DNA of 64,000 bases from Xanthomonas cassavae CFBP 4642. GTDB lineage: Bacteria; Pseudomonadota; Gammaproteobacteria; Xanthomonadales; Xanthomonadaceae. The stretch spans positions 1,539,070 to 1,603,069 of the forward strand of contig NZ_CM002139.1 of the NCBI RefSeq assembly GCF_000454545.1, written 5' to 3'. The notes beneath the pieces were generated by a model. It had not been told where the DNA came from. It was given only the letters and a program-made list of their open reading frames with translations, and did no database searches. Position 1 is the stretch's first letter, and the number at the start of each line of letters is the position of its first letter. Below are positions 43,507 to 51,916 of this stretch, piece by piece. The translations under genes were made by a program, and so were the position numbers.

Positions 43507-45735
43507 ATGACCCAGTTCCTTTCCACCGACCCGCTGCCCAGCCGCAACCCGCAACTGCTCGATCAGGTGCGCGATATCGTGGTGGTGCCGCTGGCCGACG
43601 CGTTCATCGACGTCCAGGACGCGCTGGCGCAGGCCTTGTTCGCGCTGGCCGCCAACGCCGGCGCGGGCCAGAACGATTTCATGGAGGCGATCCAGGCCTT
43701 GCGGCAGCAGCGCGAGCCGATCACCGCACGCTTCCGTGGGCATCTGGCCAAGGCCTGGCAGGGACTGGAATCCGGGCGCCCGCTGTCTGCCGAGCGCACC
43801 CTGGCACGCGGCGCCGCCGGGCTGACCCTGTTGCCCGAACACGATCTGGAGGTGCGGCTGGCGGTGCGCAACCTGGCCGGGGCACTGCAGCATCAGTGGC
43901 GGCCGGAGCTGATGCGGCTCAACCGCTATCTGGGCTTCATCGCCGGCGGGTTGCACATCGATGGCGACAGCAATCCGTTCGGCCCGGAGCATCTGGGCGT
44001 TGCGCTCTACGAGGCGTTCCAGGGCGTGACGCTGACGGCCAAGGTGCACCTGGCGGTGCTCAAGGTATGCGAGCAGCAGCTGATGCCGCGCGTGGGCCAG
44101 CGCTATGCCGAGCTTGAGCAGGCACTGGCGCAGGTCGCTCGCCTGCGCGAATTGCCGCAGGCGCGGCAGCGCCGCAGCGGTATTCCGCGGCAGGGCCAGG
44201 CCGGCGGCGAGGATGCGGCCGACACGCCGGACTGGATCGCACGCTTCTTTGCGGATTGGTCGGGCGGGCAGGGCGCGCTGGTCGGGGCCGAGGTCATCGA
44301 TGTGCATCTGCGCAGCGGTCGCGAAGTATTGCCGGCCGGGCTGCACCAGCGTTTGCAGGCGCGCCGCCAGCGCGAGCCGGAGACTGGCGTTGCGGCATCG
44401 GCCGCGCAGCGGCGGTTGTCGCCGCGCGAGGTGGTGTCGGCGCTGTCGTTGCTGCAGACCATGCCCCGGGCCGGATTCGACAGCATCGACGAGGCGCGAC
44501 AAGGCCTGCCGCGTGCGCTGCGCGAGCAGCTCATGCGCGCAGCGGCCTCGCTTGGCGTGGACCTGGTCAGCACCGGCCTGGACCCCAGCGATGCCGATGC
44601 GCTGGATCTGATCGCGCTGTTGTTCGAAGCGATCCTGGTGCAGAGTCAGCTTTCCGATGCGCAACGCAGCATGCTCGGCCAGTTGCTGGTGCCGATGGCC
44701 AAACTGGCGATGCTCGATGGCCACCTGTTCGTACGCGACGGCCATCCGGCGCGGCGTCTGCTCAACCTGCTGGTCGACGCCTGCGATGGCAACGGCGGCG
44801 AGACCCCGGCCGAACAGGCCTTGCTGGCGCAGGTGGATGCGGCAGTGGCCAGTATCGTGCGCGAGTTCGACGAGCATCCGGCGCTGTTCCTGGCGCTGGA
44901 GGCCGAGTTTGGCGCGAGCTACGAGCAGTACCGGCGCCGCGTGGAGATCGCCGAGCGCCGCGCCAACGAGTTGCAGCGCGCCGAGGAACGCCGCGAATGT
45001 GCCCGCCGCTGTGCGGCCCAGGCGCTGGACGAGCGGCTGGCGCGCGGGCCGCTGCCGCCGGTGGTGGAGCAGTTCCTCAGCCGCGTCTGGCACCCCAGCG
45101 TGCAGCAGGCCGCCTTGCGCGCCGATGGCGCCGGCCCGGCAGTGGATGCCGCCGTCGCGCTCGGCGATACCGTGCTGGCCCAGCTGACGCCCGCGCGCGA
45201 CGCGGCGGTGTTCCAAGCGCAGCAAGCGCCCTTGCTGCAGGCCTTCGCGCTGGCTGGCTTGGGGCCGCGGGAGGCAGAGCAGGCATTGCAGGAACTGCAG
45301 CGTGCGCTGGCGCCAACGCACGCTGCCGACGTCACGGACCGGCATGGGCCCATCCTGACAGCGCTAAGCCTGGCGCCGAGCCCGGCCGATCCGGTCGCCG
45401 AGCCGCTGACGCCGATGCTCGACGCCGACGCGCAGGTGGAATTCGACCGCATCACCGCGGACTTTTTCCGCACCATCGTCATCGGCACCAGCCTGGATTT
45501 CGTCGACCGCGAGGGCCGGGTGCAGTCGGGCAAGCTGTTATGGATCAGCCCGATTTCCGGCCGGCTGATGTTCGTCAACCGGCGCGGTGGGCGGTTGTGC
45601 GTGTCCCCGCCGGAAGAGCTGGCGATGATGGTCTGGCTGGACCGGCTGCGCCTGCATCGGGAGGAAGACGCCTTCTATAGCGCGATGCAGGGTGTGGTCG
45701 ACGCGCTGGACGCGCCTGCCACGCTGAAGGCTTAA
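43507..45735 (+). CDS. DUF1631 family protein, copy 1
   Basis: A large cytoplasmic protein (742 residues), mostly alpha-helical, of a conserved gammaproteobacterial family without known function. Conserved islands: VRLAVRNLAGALQHQW, NPFGPEHLGVALYEAF, LSPREVVSALSLLQTMP near 300, DALDLIALLFEAILVQSQLSDAQRSMLGQLLVPMAKLAMLDGHLF, HPARRLLNLLVDACDGNGG, YRRRVEIAERRANELQRAEE and a C-terminal beta module (LDFVDREGRVQSGKLLWISPISGRLMFVNRRGGR) that looks PilZ-like. ATG 43507 begins MTQFLSTDPLPSRN. It is followed 221 nt later by a paralogue. Confidence 0.82.
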   Translation: MTQFLSTDPLPSRNPQLLDQVRDIVVVPLADAFIDVQDALAQALFALAANAGAGQNDFMEAIQALRQQREPITARFRGHLAKAWQGLESGRPLSAERTLARGAAGLTLLPEHDLEVRLAVRNLAGALQHQWRPELMRLNRYLGFIAGGLHIDGDSNPFGPEHLGVALYEAFQGVTLTAKVHLAVLKVCEQQLMPRVGQRYAELEQALAQVARLRELPQARQRRSGIPRQGQAGGEDAADTPDWIARFFADWSGGQGALVGAEVIDVHLRSGREVLPAGLHQRLQARRQREPETGVAASAAQRRLSPREVVSALSLLQTMPRAGFDSIDEARQGLPRALREQLMRAAASLGVDLVSTGLDPSDADALDLIALLFEAILVQSQLSDAQRSMLGQLLVPMAKLAMLDGHLFVRDGHPARRLLNLLVDACDGNGGETPAEQALLAQVDAAVASIVREFDEHPALFLALEAEFGASYEQYRRRVEIAERRANELQRAEERRECARRCAAQALDERLARGPLPPVVEQFLSRVWHPSVQQAALRADGAGPAVDAAVALGDTVLAQLTPARDAAVFQAQQAPLLQAFALAGLGPREAEQALQELQRALAPTHAADVTDRHGPILTALSLAPSPADPVAEPLTPMLDADAQVEFDRITADFFRTIVIGTSLDFVDREGRVQSGKLLWISPISGRLMFVNRRGGRLCVSPPEELAMMVWLDRLRLHREEDAFYSAMQGVVDALDAPATLKA

Positions 45736-45956
45736 CCCTCGCAGGCGGATAACGATCAGCGGCAGGCTCCGCCGTGCCGTTGCGAGCTAGGATGTGGCCC
45801 GATAGGCAAACCCTGGGCAGTCACGATTAAAGTGAGAGATGTATCACACTTAACAAAGGAGCGAAACGCCTACCATGCGGGGGCGGAATTTGGGGCCGCG
45901 TCTGTTATTGCTCGTTTGAATATTTTCACGCCTGCAGAGGCGGGGAGCCTTTGCGC

Positions 45957-48311
45957 ATGACTTTTCAGCCCAGTCCGTCGGGACACCCGGGCCGTGACCA
46001 ACGCTTGCTCGAACAGGCGCACGACGCATTCGTGCCGCCGCTCGTGCAGGTGTTTGCAGCTGCAGTCGCACACTTTGACGATGTGCTGTTCGATCGCGCC
46101 GAATCCGCGGGCGCGTCACAGTTGCTGTTTCTCGATGGCATGCGCGAGTTGCGCCGCAAGCGCGAGGACGTGGCCACGCAGTTCCGCCAGCAGCTGGAAG
46201 ACGGCTGGCAGGCGCTGCTGCTCGGCACCCCGTTATCGGCCGAAGTGGTGCTGGCCGGCGACATGGGCACCGGCCCGCTGAGCCTGGTGCCTGAACACGT
46301 GCTCGAATCGCGGCTGGCGGTGCGGAACCTGGCTACCGTGCTGCTGCGCGATTTCAAGCAGGTGCTGGCGCGTGTCGATCGCCGCCTGGGCTGGATTGCG
46401 GGCGGCCTGGAGATGGTGGCCGATACCAACCCGTTCGGACCGGAACATCTGGGCGTGGCGATCCACGAAGCCTTCGCCACCTGCGACCTGGCGCCGGAAG
46501 TGCGTCTGGTGCTGATCAAGTTGTGCGAGCGCGATCTGGCCGAGCCGATCGGCAAGCTGTACGCGCGCCTGGACGAAACGCTGGCCAAGGCCGGGGTGAT
46601 GCCGGAAATCTCCCAGCCCAAGCGCCCGCCGCCGCGCATGCAGCCGCGGGGCGAGACGCCCGAAGAACGCGCGCAGGCCGAGGCGCAGGGCGGCACCGAG
46701 ATGGGCGGCGACGAGCAGGGCGACCAGTACGCGCCGGCCTGGGCCAACCGCTTCCTGGATCGCTGGGCGCACAGCCGTGGCCGCATGCAGGCGGCCGCAC
46801 AGCGCGGCCACGCCGAGGGTGCAGGCGGTGGTGGCATGGACGGCGACGCCGATCATCCCGGCGGCAGCCAGGGCATGTTGCTGGATGCCTTGCACGAATT
46901 GCTGCAGCAGACCCGCAGCGTGCGCGACAGCGCCGCGTCGGCCGCGTCGGTGGCGGTGGGCCAGCAGCGTCCGCTGAGCCAGCGCGAAATGATGTCGGTG
47001 CTGTCGCTGCTGCAGGCCACGCCCAGCGCGACCCTGCAGGCCGCGATCGGCGACGACAACGAATCGCTCGCGCAGCGCCTGAAGAACGAGGTGCTCAACA
47101 GCGCCACCCGGCTGGGCGTGGACCCGGCCACCGCCAAACTCGATCCGATGGACGAAGACGCCATCGACCTGGTCGGCATGCTGTTCGACGTGATGCTGGA
47201 CGAACGCGATCTGGAAAGCCGCTCGCGCGAGATGATCGGCCGGCTGGTGGTGCCGTTCGTCAAGGTGGCGCTGCTGGACCGCAAGATGTTCGTGCAGAAG
47301 ACGCACCCGGCGCGGCGCCTGCTCAATTCGCTGGCCGAGGCCTGCGAAGGCAATAACGGCGACAGCGCCGCCGAGCGCGTGCTGATGGGCAAGGTCGAGG
47401 AAATCGTCGACCGCCTGGTGGCCGAATTCAACGAAAACCTGGCGATCTTCCTGACCCTGGAAGAAGAATTCCGCGACTTCCTGTCGCAGCACCGTCGCCG
47501 GGTGGAAATTGCCGAGCGCCGCGCCACCGAAACCCAGCGCGGCCAGGAAAAACTCGAACTGGCGCGCAGCCGCGCGCTGTCGGAACTGGAACAGCGTGTG
47601 CCCGAAAGCGCCGGCCTGCCCAAGGCAGTGGACGATTTCCTGCGCCAGCCGTGGCTGCATCATCTGACCATGGCGATCCTGCGCGACGGCGATGAAGGCC
47701 CCGGCACGGTGGAAGCACTGGCGCTGGCCGACGGCGTCCTGGAAGAGCTGGCCGAGGCGCGTCGCCACATCATCGGCAAGCCCTGGCTGCAGGTCTGGCA
47801 GCCGGCACTGCACCGCGTCTTCGCCAGTGTGGGTTTGCATGGCGATGCGGTGGTGGTGGCGATCACCGCGCTGCACGACACGCTGCAGGCCATTTCCGAG
47901 GCGCGTCCGGAACTAGAGAAGGCGTTGCCGGAACTGCCGCAGGTCAACCTGCCGCCACCGGCCGCCGAAAGCGTCAGCGTGGGGCTGGGCGCCGAAGCGG
48001 TGGCGCAGAGTATCGACAGTGCCGATGCCGAGCGGTTCCGCGCCATGGACATCGGCACCTGGCTGGATTTTGTCGACAAGGACGGCAAGGTGCAGGCGGG
48101 CAAGTTGTCATGGGTGAGCCCGATCTCGCAGCGGTTGTTGTTCGTCAACCGGCGTGGCGTGCGTTTCTGCGTCGCCTCGCCGGAAGAACTGGCGGTGATG
48201 GTGCGGTTGGGTCGCTTGCGCGAGCATATCAACGACGGCGCTTTCGACAGCGCGATGCAGGGCGTCATCGACCGGCTGGACCCGCTGCACAACAACAGCA
48301 CGGTGCACTGA
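45957..48311 (+). CDS. DUF1631 family protein, copy 2
   Basis: A 784-residue paralogue of the preceding gene with the same islands in order: ESRLAVRNLATVLLRDF, NPFGPEHLGVAIHEAF, LSQREMMSVLSLLQATP, DAIDLVGMLFDVMLDERDLESRSREMIGRLVVPFVKVALLDRKMF, HPARRLLNSLAEACEGNNGD, HRRRVEIAERRATETQRGQ and the C-terminal LDFVDKDGKVQAGKLSWVSPISQRLLFVNRRGVRF. It has a longer charged linker near 230-290 (KRPPPRMQPRGETPEE...GGGGMDGDADHPGG). ATG 45957 is used, with GGGGAG 9 nt upstream. The C-terminal module suggests a cyclic-di-GMP- or envelope-linked role, not shown. Confidence 0.82.
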   Translation: MTFQPSPSGHPGRDQRLLEQAHDAFVPPLVQVFAAAVAHFDDVLFDRAESAGASQLLFLDGMRELRRKREDVATQFRQQLEDGWQALLLGTPLSAEVVLAGDMGTGPLSLVPEHVLESRLAVRNLATVLLRDFKQVLARVDRRLGWIAGGLEMVADTNPFGPEHLGVAIHEAFATCDLAPEVRLVLIKLCERDLAEPIGKLYARLDETLAKAGVMPEISQPKRPPPRMQPRGETPEERAQAEAQGGTEMGGDEQGDQYAPAWANRFLDRWAHSRGRMQAAAQRGHAEGAGGGGMDGDADHPGGSQGMLLDALHELLQQTRSVRDSAASAASVAVGQQRPLSQREMMSVLSLLQATPSATLQAAIGDDNESLAQRLKNEVLNSATRLGVDPATAKLDPMDEDAIDLVGMLFDVMLDERDLESRSREMIGRLVVPFVKVALLDRKMFVQKTHPARRLLNSLAEACEGNNGDSAAERVLMGKVEEIVDRLVAEFNENLAIFLTLEEEFRDFLSQHRRRVEIAERRATETQRGQEKLELARSRALSELEQRVPESAGLPKAVDDFLRQPWLHHLTMAILRDGDEGPGTVEALALADGVLEELAEARRHIIGKPWLQVWQPALHRVFASVGLHGDAVVVAITALHDTLQAISEARPELEKALPELPQVNLPPPAAESVSVGLGAEAVAQSIDSADAERFRAMDIGTWLDFVDKDGKVQAGKLSWVSPISQRLLFVNRRGVRFCVASPEELAVMVRLGRLREHINDGAFDSAMQGVIDRLDPLHNNSTVH

Positions 48312-48489
48312 GCATTGCGGTCGTCGCGCGCCTGCGCTGGCGTCACGCTCGATCGCGAAAGCGCACTGCATGCGCCGTTTTCAACGCCTTCCACGGCCGC
48401 GCAGGTCGCGTCGCATCGGCGCGCGCATTTTCGCCTTGCGACAATGACATCGCCGCGTTACCCGCCGGCAATGCCACGAACTCAGGCGC

Positions 48490-49019
48490 TTACGCCGCTG
48501 CCGGTCCGATGAATTCCAGGGCGCGCGCGATCACCGACGCATGATCGAGCATGCGGTTATGCCCCAGTCCCTCGGTGGTGAACAACTGCGCGCCGGGCCA
48601 CAGCGCCGCGAAGCGGGCGCCTTCTTCCAATGGCGTCTCGCGATCGTGGCGGTCGTGGATGACCAGCGCCGGCTGATCGAAGGCCAGCACCGCGTAGCCG
48701 AGCGCGCGCAGCCGCGGTACCCATGCGGCAAAGCGCAGCCCATAGCTGGCCCAGCCATGCGACAGCAGGACGTACGGCTGCCGGGTGGGATCGCGCCCCA
48801 CTGGTAGACGGCGATGTCGAAACCGTCGATGTGCAGGGTCTGGCGCTGCACGTCGTCCAGGGCGGCGGCGATGTCGGCCGCCTGTCGACGGCCGGAAGGT
48901 GCCGGAGTGACGAAGCGGCGCGCCAGATAGCGGCCGGTCGGGCCGGGCGCCACCCGGCTGGCGCTGGCCAACAGGCCGCGCCGCAGGCGCGCGCGCAGCT
49001 TGGCGAAGGACGAGCTCAT
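48490..49019 (-). pseudogene. Alpha/beta hydrolase remnant (frameshift plus internal deletion)
   Basis: From ATG 49017-49019 it reads MSSSFAKLRARLRRGLLASA... to HIDGFDIAVYQWGA, then the frame is lost near 48792, where one G seems to be missing; the other frame continues DPTRQPYVLLSHGWASYGLRFAAWVPRLRALGYAVLAFDQ. There 'AFDQP' runs directly into 'ALVIHDRHDRETPLEEGARFAALWPGAQLFTTEGLGHNRML'. In intact enzymes the AFDQPGHG motif, the nucleophile elbow and lid (over 100 residues) lie between. So the catalytic serine region is deleted. It is divergent from a TetR regulator with two palindromes in the gap. Confidence 0.85.
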
Positions 49020-49044
49020 GGGCATTCCTTGTGAAGGCGATCGC

Positions 49045-49065
49045 CATCTTGTCGATGACAAGATG
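49045..49065. promoter_or_regulatory. TetR operator, copy 1
   Basis: CATCTTGTC-GAT-GACAAGATG: a perfect inverted repeat with 9-bp arms, 26 nt before the start of the decayed hydrolase gene, in the intergenic space shared with tetR. Confidence 0.75.
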
Positions 49066-49086
49066 CGCGATCAGTCTGGCGCCTGG

Positions 49087-49105
49087 ATCTTGTCATCGTC
49101 AAGAT
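49087..49105. promoter_or_regulatory. TetR operator, copy 2
   Basis: ATCTTG-N7-CAAGAT (ATCTTGTCATCGTCAAGAT) repeats the half-sites of the neighbouring dyad, centre to centre about 41 nt apart (four helical turns), 36 nt before the tetR start. The pair fits autoregulation plus control of the divergent gene. Confidence 0.7.
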
Positions 49106-49141
49106 TATCTGCTGCACTGAGGTCTCGATAAGCGAACCGCC

Positions 49142-49741
49142 ATGCCGCAATCAGCGACCCCTGCTGCCTATCACCACGGCGATCTGCCGGCGGCGCTGCG
49201 GCGTGCCGGCTGGGCGTTGCTGGGCGAATCCGGGCTGCGTGGACTCACCCTGCGCGAATGTGCGCGGCGCGCTGGCGTGTCGCATGCCGCGCCGGCCCAC
49301 CACTTCGGCTCGCTGGATGGGTTGCTGGCGGTGCTGGCCGCCGACGGCTACGAGCGCATGCTCGAGCGCATCCGCGCTACCCAGCAGGAACTGGACGATC
49401 CGCTGCTGGGTTGCGGGCTGGGCTATATCCGTTTTGCCGTCGAGTTTCCGCAGCAGTTCCGCTTGATGCTGGGGCTGGACGTGCGTGCCAGCTGCCTACC
49501 ACGGCTGGTGCAGATCAGCGAGGCGGCGATGGCGTACCTGCGCGACACGGTGCGCGCCCAGTGGATCGCCCGGCATGGCAGCGAACCGTGCGCGGAATTG
49601 CTGGAGCAACGGACCCTGCTGGGCTGGAGCGCGGTGCACGGCTATGCCTCGCTGGTAATCGACGGTAGGCACGAACGCCTGCGTGCCTTCGCGCCGGAAC
49701 GCGTGATGGCTCCCTTGTTGAAGGGCTTGCTGGAGCCCTAG
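49142..49741 (+). CDS. TetR-family transcriptional regulator
   Basis: A 199-residue regulator with an N-terminal TetR helix-turn-helix (ALRRAGWALLGESGLRGLTLRECARRAGVSHAAPAHHFGSLDGLLAVLAADGY) and a C-terminal helical ligand domain of the WHG/TetR_C type (GLGYIRFAVEFPQQFRLMLG ... TLLGWSAVHGYASLVIDGRHERL). ATG 49142. Its presumed target, the divergent hydrolase, is a pseudogene while the regulator and operators look intact; it may control other loci too. Confidence 0.88.
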   Translation: MPQSATPAAYHHGDLPAALRRAGWALLGESGLRGLTLRECARRAGVSHAAPAHHFGSLDGLLAVLAADGYERMLERIRATQQELDDPLLGCGLGYIRFAVEFPQQFRLMLGLDVRASCLPRLVQISEAAMAYLRDTVRAQWIARHGSEPCAELLEQRTLLGWSAVHGYASLVIDGRHERLRAFAPERVMAPLLKGLLEP

Positions 49742-49787
49742 CGCGGCTACTGGCGTCGCAGCTGCCGGTGCCGGCAAGCGTAGGCGG

Positions 49788-49828
49788 CTATGCCTCAGGC
49801 CGGCAAGGCGCCTATGCCTGAGGCCGGC
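49788..49828. repeat. Short direct repeat before pntAA
   Basis: CTATGCCTCAGGCCGGC (49788-49804) and CTATGCCTGAGGCCGGC (49812-49828) repeat with a 24-nt period and one mismatch. The CCTSAGG centres are self-complementary, so the pair can also form a hairpin. It lies in the tetR-pntAA gap. Confidence 0.7.
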
Positions 49829-49915
49829 GGGGTGCTGGCCGCCACCTGCGTCGCCAGTTCCGGCGGTGCGCTCTGTTAGCATCGCGGCGACTGGAGTGCG
49901 AGACCGGAGCAACGC

Positions 49916-51004
49916 ATGGCTGTGCAGGTGCTTGTGCTGAAAGAACGGACGGTGGGCGAACGCCGGGTGGCTGCGACGCCGGAAACGGTCAAGAAGCTGG
50001 TCGCGCTTGGTGCCCTCGTGTGGATCGAGCCGGACGCCGGCCGCGCCAGCAGCATGGACGATGCAGTATATGTGGCCGCCGGTGCGCAGCCTGCCGACGC
50101 GCAGACGCTGGCGCAGGCCGATGTGGTGCTCTGCGTGCAGGCGCCGCCTACCGAGTTGCTGTTGCAATGCAAGCCGCAGGCAGTGGTGATCGGCATGCTG
50201 GCGCCCGATGCCGACCCGGCGCGCGCGCAGGCGTTCTCCGCGCGCGCGCTGGTGGCGTTTCCGTTGGAGCGGTTGCCGCGCACCACCCGCGCGCAATCGA
50301 TGGACGTGCTGAGTTCGCAGGCGGGCATGGCCGGATACAAGGCGGTGCTGATCGCCGCACACCTGGCGCCGCGCTTTTTTCCGATGCTGACCACCGCGGC
50401 CGGCACCATGCGCCCGTGCAAGGTGCTGGTGATCGGTGCCGGCGTGGCGGGCCTGCAGGCAATCGCCACCGCCAAGCGGCTGGGCGCGCAGGTGGAAGGC
50501 TTCGATGTGCGGCCGGAAACCCGCGAACAGATCGCTTCATTGGGCGCACGCTTTCTGGATCTGGGCATCAGCGCCGCCGGCGAGGGCGGCTATGCGCGTC
50601 AGCTCACCGACGACGAACGTGCCGAACAGCAGCGTCGTCTGGCCGAGCACCTCAAGGGCGTGGACGTGGTGGTGTGCACGGCAGCGGTGCCCGGGCGGCC
50701 CGCGCCGAAGATCGTGACCACCGAGATGGTGCGTGGCATGCGCCCTGGCAGCGTGATCGTGGATCTGGCCGCGGAAACCGGCGGCAACTGCGCGGCCACA
50801 CGCCCGGGCGAGACCTACGACCTGGACGGCGTCGCAATCGCCGGCCCGCTCAATCTGGCCAGCCAGGGGGCCGTGCACGCCAGCGAGATGTTCGCGCGCA
50901 ACGTATATGCGTTCGCGGCATTGTTGATCAAGGACGGCGCACTGTCGTTCGACTGGGACGATGAACTGCTGGCCAAGACGCGTTGGTCGGCGCCGGTGGG
51001 ATAG
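49916..51004 (+). CDS. pntAA: NAD(P) transhydrogenase alpha subunit, NAD(H)-binding part (PntAA)
   Basis: Domain I of the proton-translocating transhydrogenase, 362 residues, peripheral on the cytoplasmic face, passing hydride from NADH to NADP+. Visible: VLKERTVGERRVAATPETVKKLVALGALVWIE (alanine-dehydrogenase-like N-part), AQSMDVLSSQAGMAGYKAVLIAA, the NAD fold CKVLVIGAGVAGLQAIATAKRLGAQVEGFDVR near 165-195 and VVCTAAVPGRPAPKIVTTEMV. The enzyme is of the three-subunit type: the remaining membrane parts are encoded 1.57 kb downstream, beyond three genes on the opposite strand. ATG 49916 has CCGGAG upstream. Confidence 0.93.
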   Translation: MAVQVLVLKERTVGERRVAATPETVKKLVALGALVWIEPDAGRASSMDDAVYVAAGAQPADAQTLAQADVVLCVQAPPTELLLQCKPQAVVIGMLAPDADPARAQAFSARALVAFPLERLPRTTRAQSMDVLSSQAGMAGYKAVLIAAHLAPRFFPMLTTAAGTMRPCKVLVIGAGVAGLQAIATAKRLGAQVEGFDVRPETREQIASLGARFLDLGISAAGEGGYARQLTDDERAEQQRRLAEHLKGVDVVVCTAAVPGRPAPKIVTTEMVRGMRPGSVIVDLAAETGGNCAATRPGETYDLDGVAIAGPLNLASQGAVHASEMFARNVYAFAALLIKDGALSFDWDDELLAKTRWSAPVG

Positions 51005-51080
51005 TTCGGCCGGGTAGCTGCCTGCTACATCGGGCCTGCTGTCGTCCGTTAGCCGCGCGTGGTGATTTCTGGCATCGCGC

Positions 51081-51572
51081 TCAATCGTCCGTCGGCGGAT
51101 GCTCGCGCAACCAGGCGCTGCGCTCGGCCGGGGTCATTTTCTGCCAGCGTTGCTGCAGCTCGTTGCGCTGTTGCGGGTTGAGCGTGCGCATGCGGTCGAA
51201 CAAGGCCTTGGCTTCGCGGCGTTGCTCCGGGCTCATGTTGCGGAAGCGGTCCATGCCGGCCTTGGCCTGCTTGCGCTGCTCCGGCGTCATGTCCAGCCAG
51301 CGGCGGGCATGGCGGTACATCCGCGGGCGCTCTTCGGGCACATCGTTCCAGCGCTCGCGCAAGGCGTCGATCATGACCTGACGCTGCTGGGGAGTGAGCC
51401 GGTCCCAGTCGGGCATCGGCGTCTCGTTGCGCGGTCCTGGGCCATGCGGTCCGGGGCCATCCATCGGTGGCGGCGGACCCGGTGGGTAATCCTGCGCCAG
51501 CAACGGTGCGCACGGCCCGGCGCAGAGCAACAGGGTCAACAGCAGGCGGGTGGTGCGGGTCATCGTGCTCAT
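51081..51572 (-). CDS. Periplasmic DUF3106 protein with TPxxR repeats
   Basis: Exported, 163 residues: a signal peptide (RLLLTLLLCAGPCAPLLAQD), a proline/glycine-rich linker (YPPGPPPPMDGPGPHGPGP) and then an arginine-rich helical part with five copies of a (L/M)(T/S/N)Px(Q/E)R motif: LTPQQRQ, MTPEQRKQ, MSPEQRREA, LNPQQRNE, MTPAERSA. This resembles the helical hook of CpxP/Spy-like envelope-stress proteins, though I recognise it as DUF3106. ATG 51570-51572 overlaps the TGA of the previous gene, which decides the start over ATG 51563. Last gene of the sigma-factor operon, convergent to pntAA. Confidence 0.8.
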   Translation of the reverse strand: MSTMTRTTRLLLTLLLCAGPCAPLLAQDYPPGPPPPMDGPGPHGPGPRNETPMPDWDRLTPQQRQVMIDALRERWNDVPEERPRMYRHARRWLDMTPEQRKQAKAGMDRFRNMSPEQRREAKALFDRMRTLNPQQRNELQQRWQKMTPAERSAWLREHPPTDD

Positions 51573-51916
51573 TCCATGGCCAGGGCGGTGTCGGACCCGA
51601 GCCAGACATACAGGTCCGGGTTCTGCGTGAGAAGGTCGTCGGTCTCGGTGCTTGCCGCATTGCCGGCGATCGCCCGGGCAGTCACCAGTTGCGGTGCGGA
51701 GGTGTCGCCGGGGCGCAGTTGCAGGCCGATCCCGACTGCCAGCAGTGCCGAGCAGGCGGTGGCCAGCAGCCAGTGGCCGCGGCGCAAGCGTGTAGCCGGC
51801 GCCTGGCGGGCCTGACGCAGGCGCGCCAGCGTCTGCGGCGGCAGGCTGTCGAGGGCGGTGGCGTGCAGCTGGCGGAGCTGCGCGTCGAACTGGGCCGGAT
51901 CGTGGGAGCGGTTCAC
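51569..51916 (-). CDS. Small single-pass membrane protein, candidate anti-sigma factor
   Basis: A 115-residue protein: a soluble N-terminal helical part (DAQLRQLHATALDSLPPQTLARLRQARQAP), one transmembrane helix (HWLLATACSALLAVGIGLQL, ~48-67) and a short periplasmic tail (ETDDLLTQNPDLYVWLGSDTA). This topology and the overlap with the sigma-factor gene (ATGA 51913-51916) suggest an anti-sigma factor, but there is no ZAS zinc motif (HxxxCxxC), so the claim rests on context. It overlaps the DUF3106 gene by 4 nt as well. Confidence 0.75.
   Translation of the reverse strand: MNRSHDPAQFDAQLRQLHATALDSLPPQTLARLRQARQAPATRLRRGHWLLATACSALLAVGIGLQLRPGDTSAPQLVTARAIAGNAASTETDDLLTQNPDLYVWLGSDTALAME

Noticed and set aside
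45827..45854. CRP/Clp-type site (GTGA...TCACA) upstream of DUF1631 copy 2
   Set aside because: GTGA and TCAC are separated by 8 nt instead of 6 and the flanks pair poorly; probably chance.
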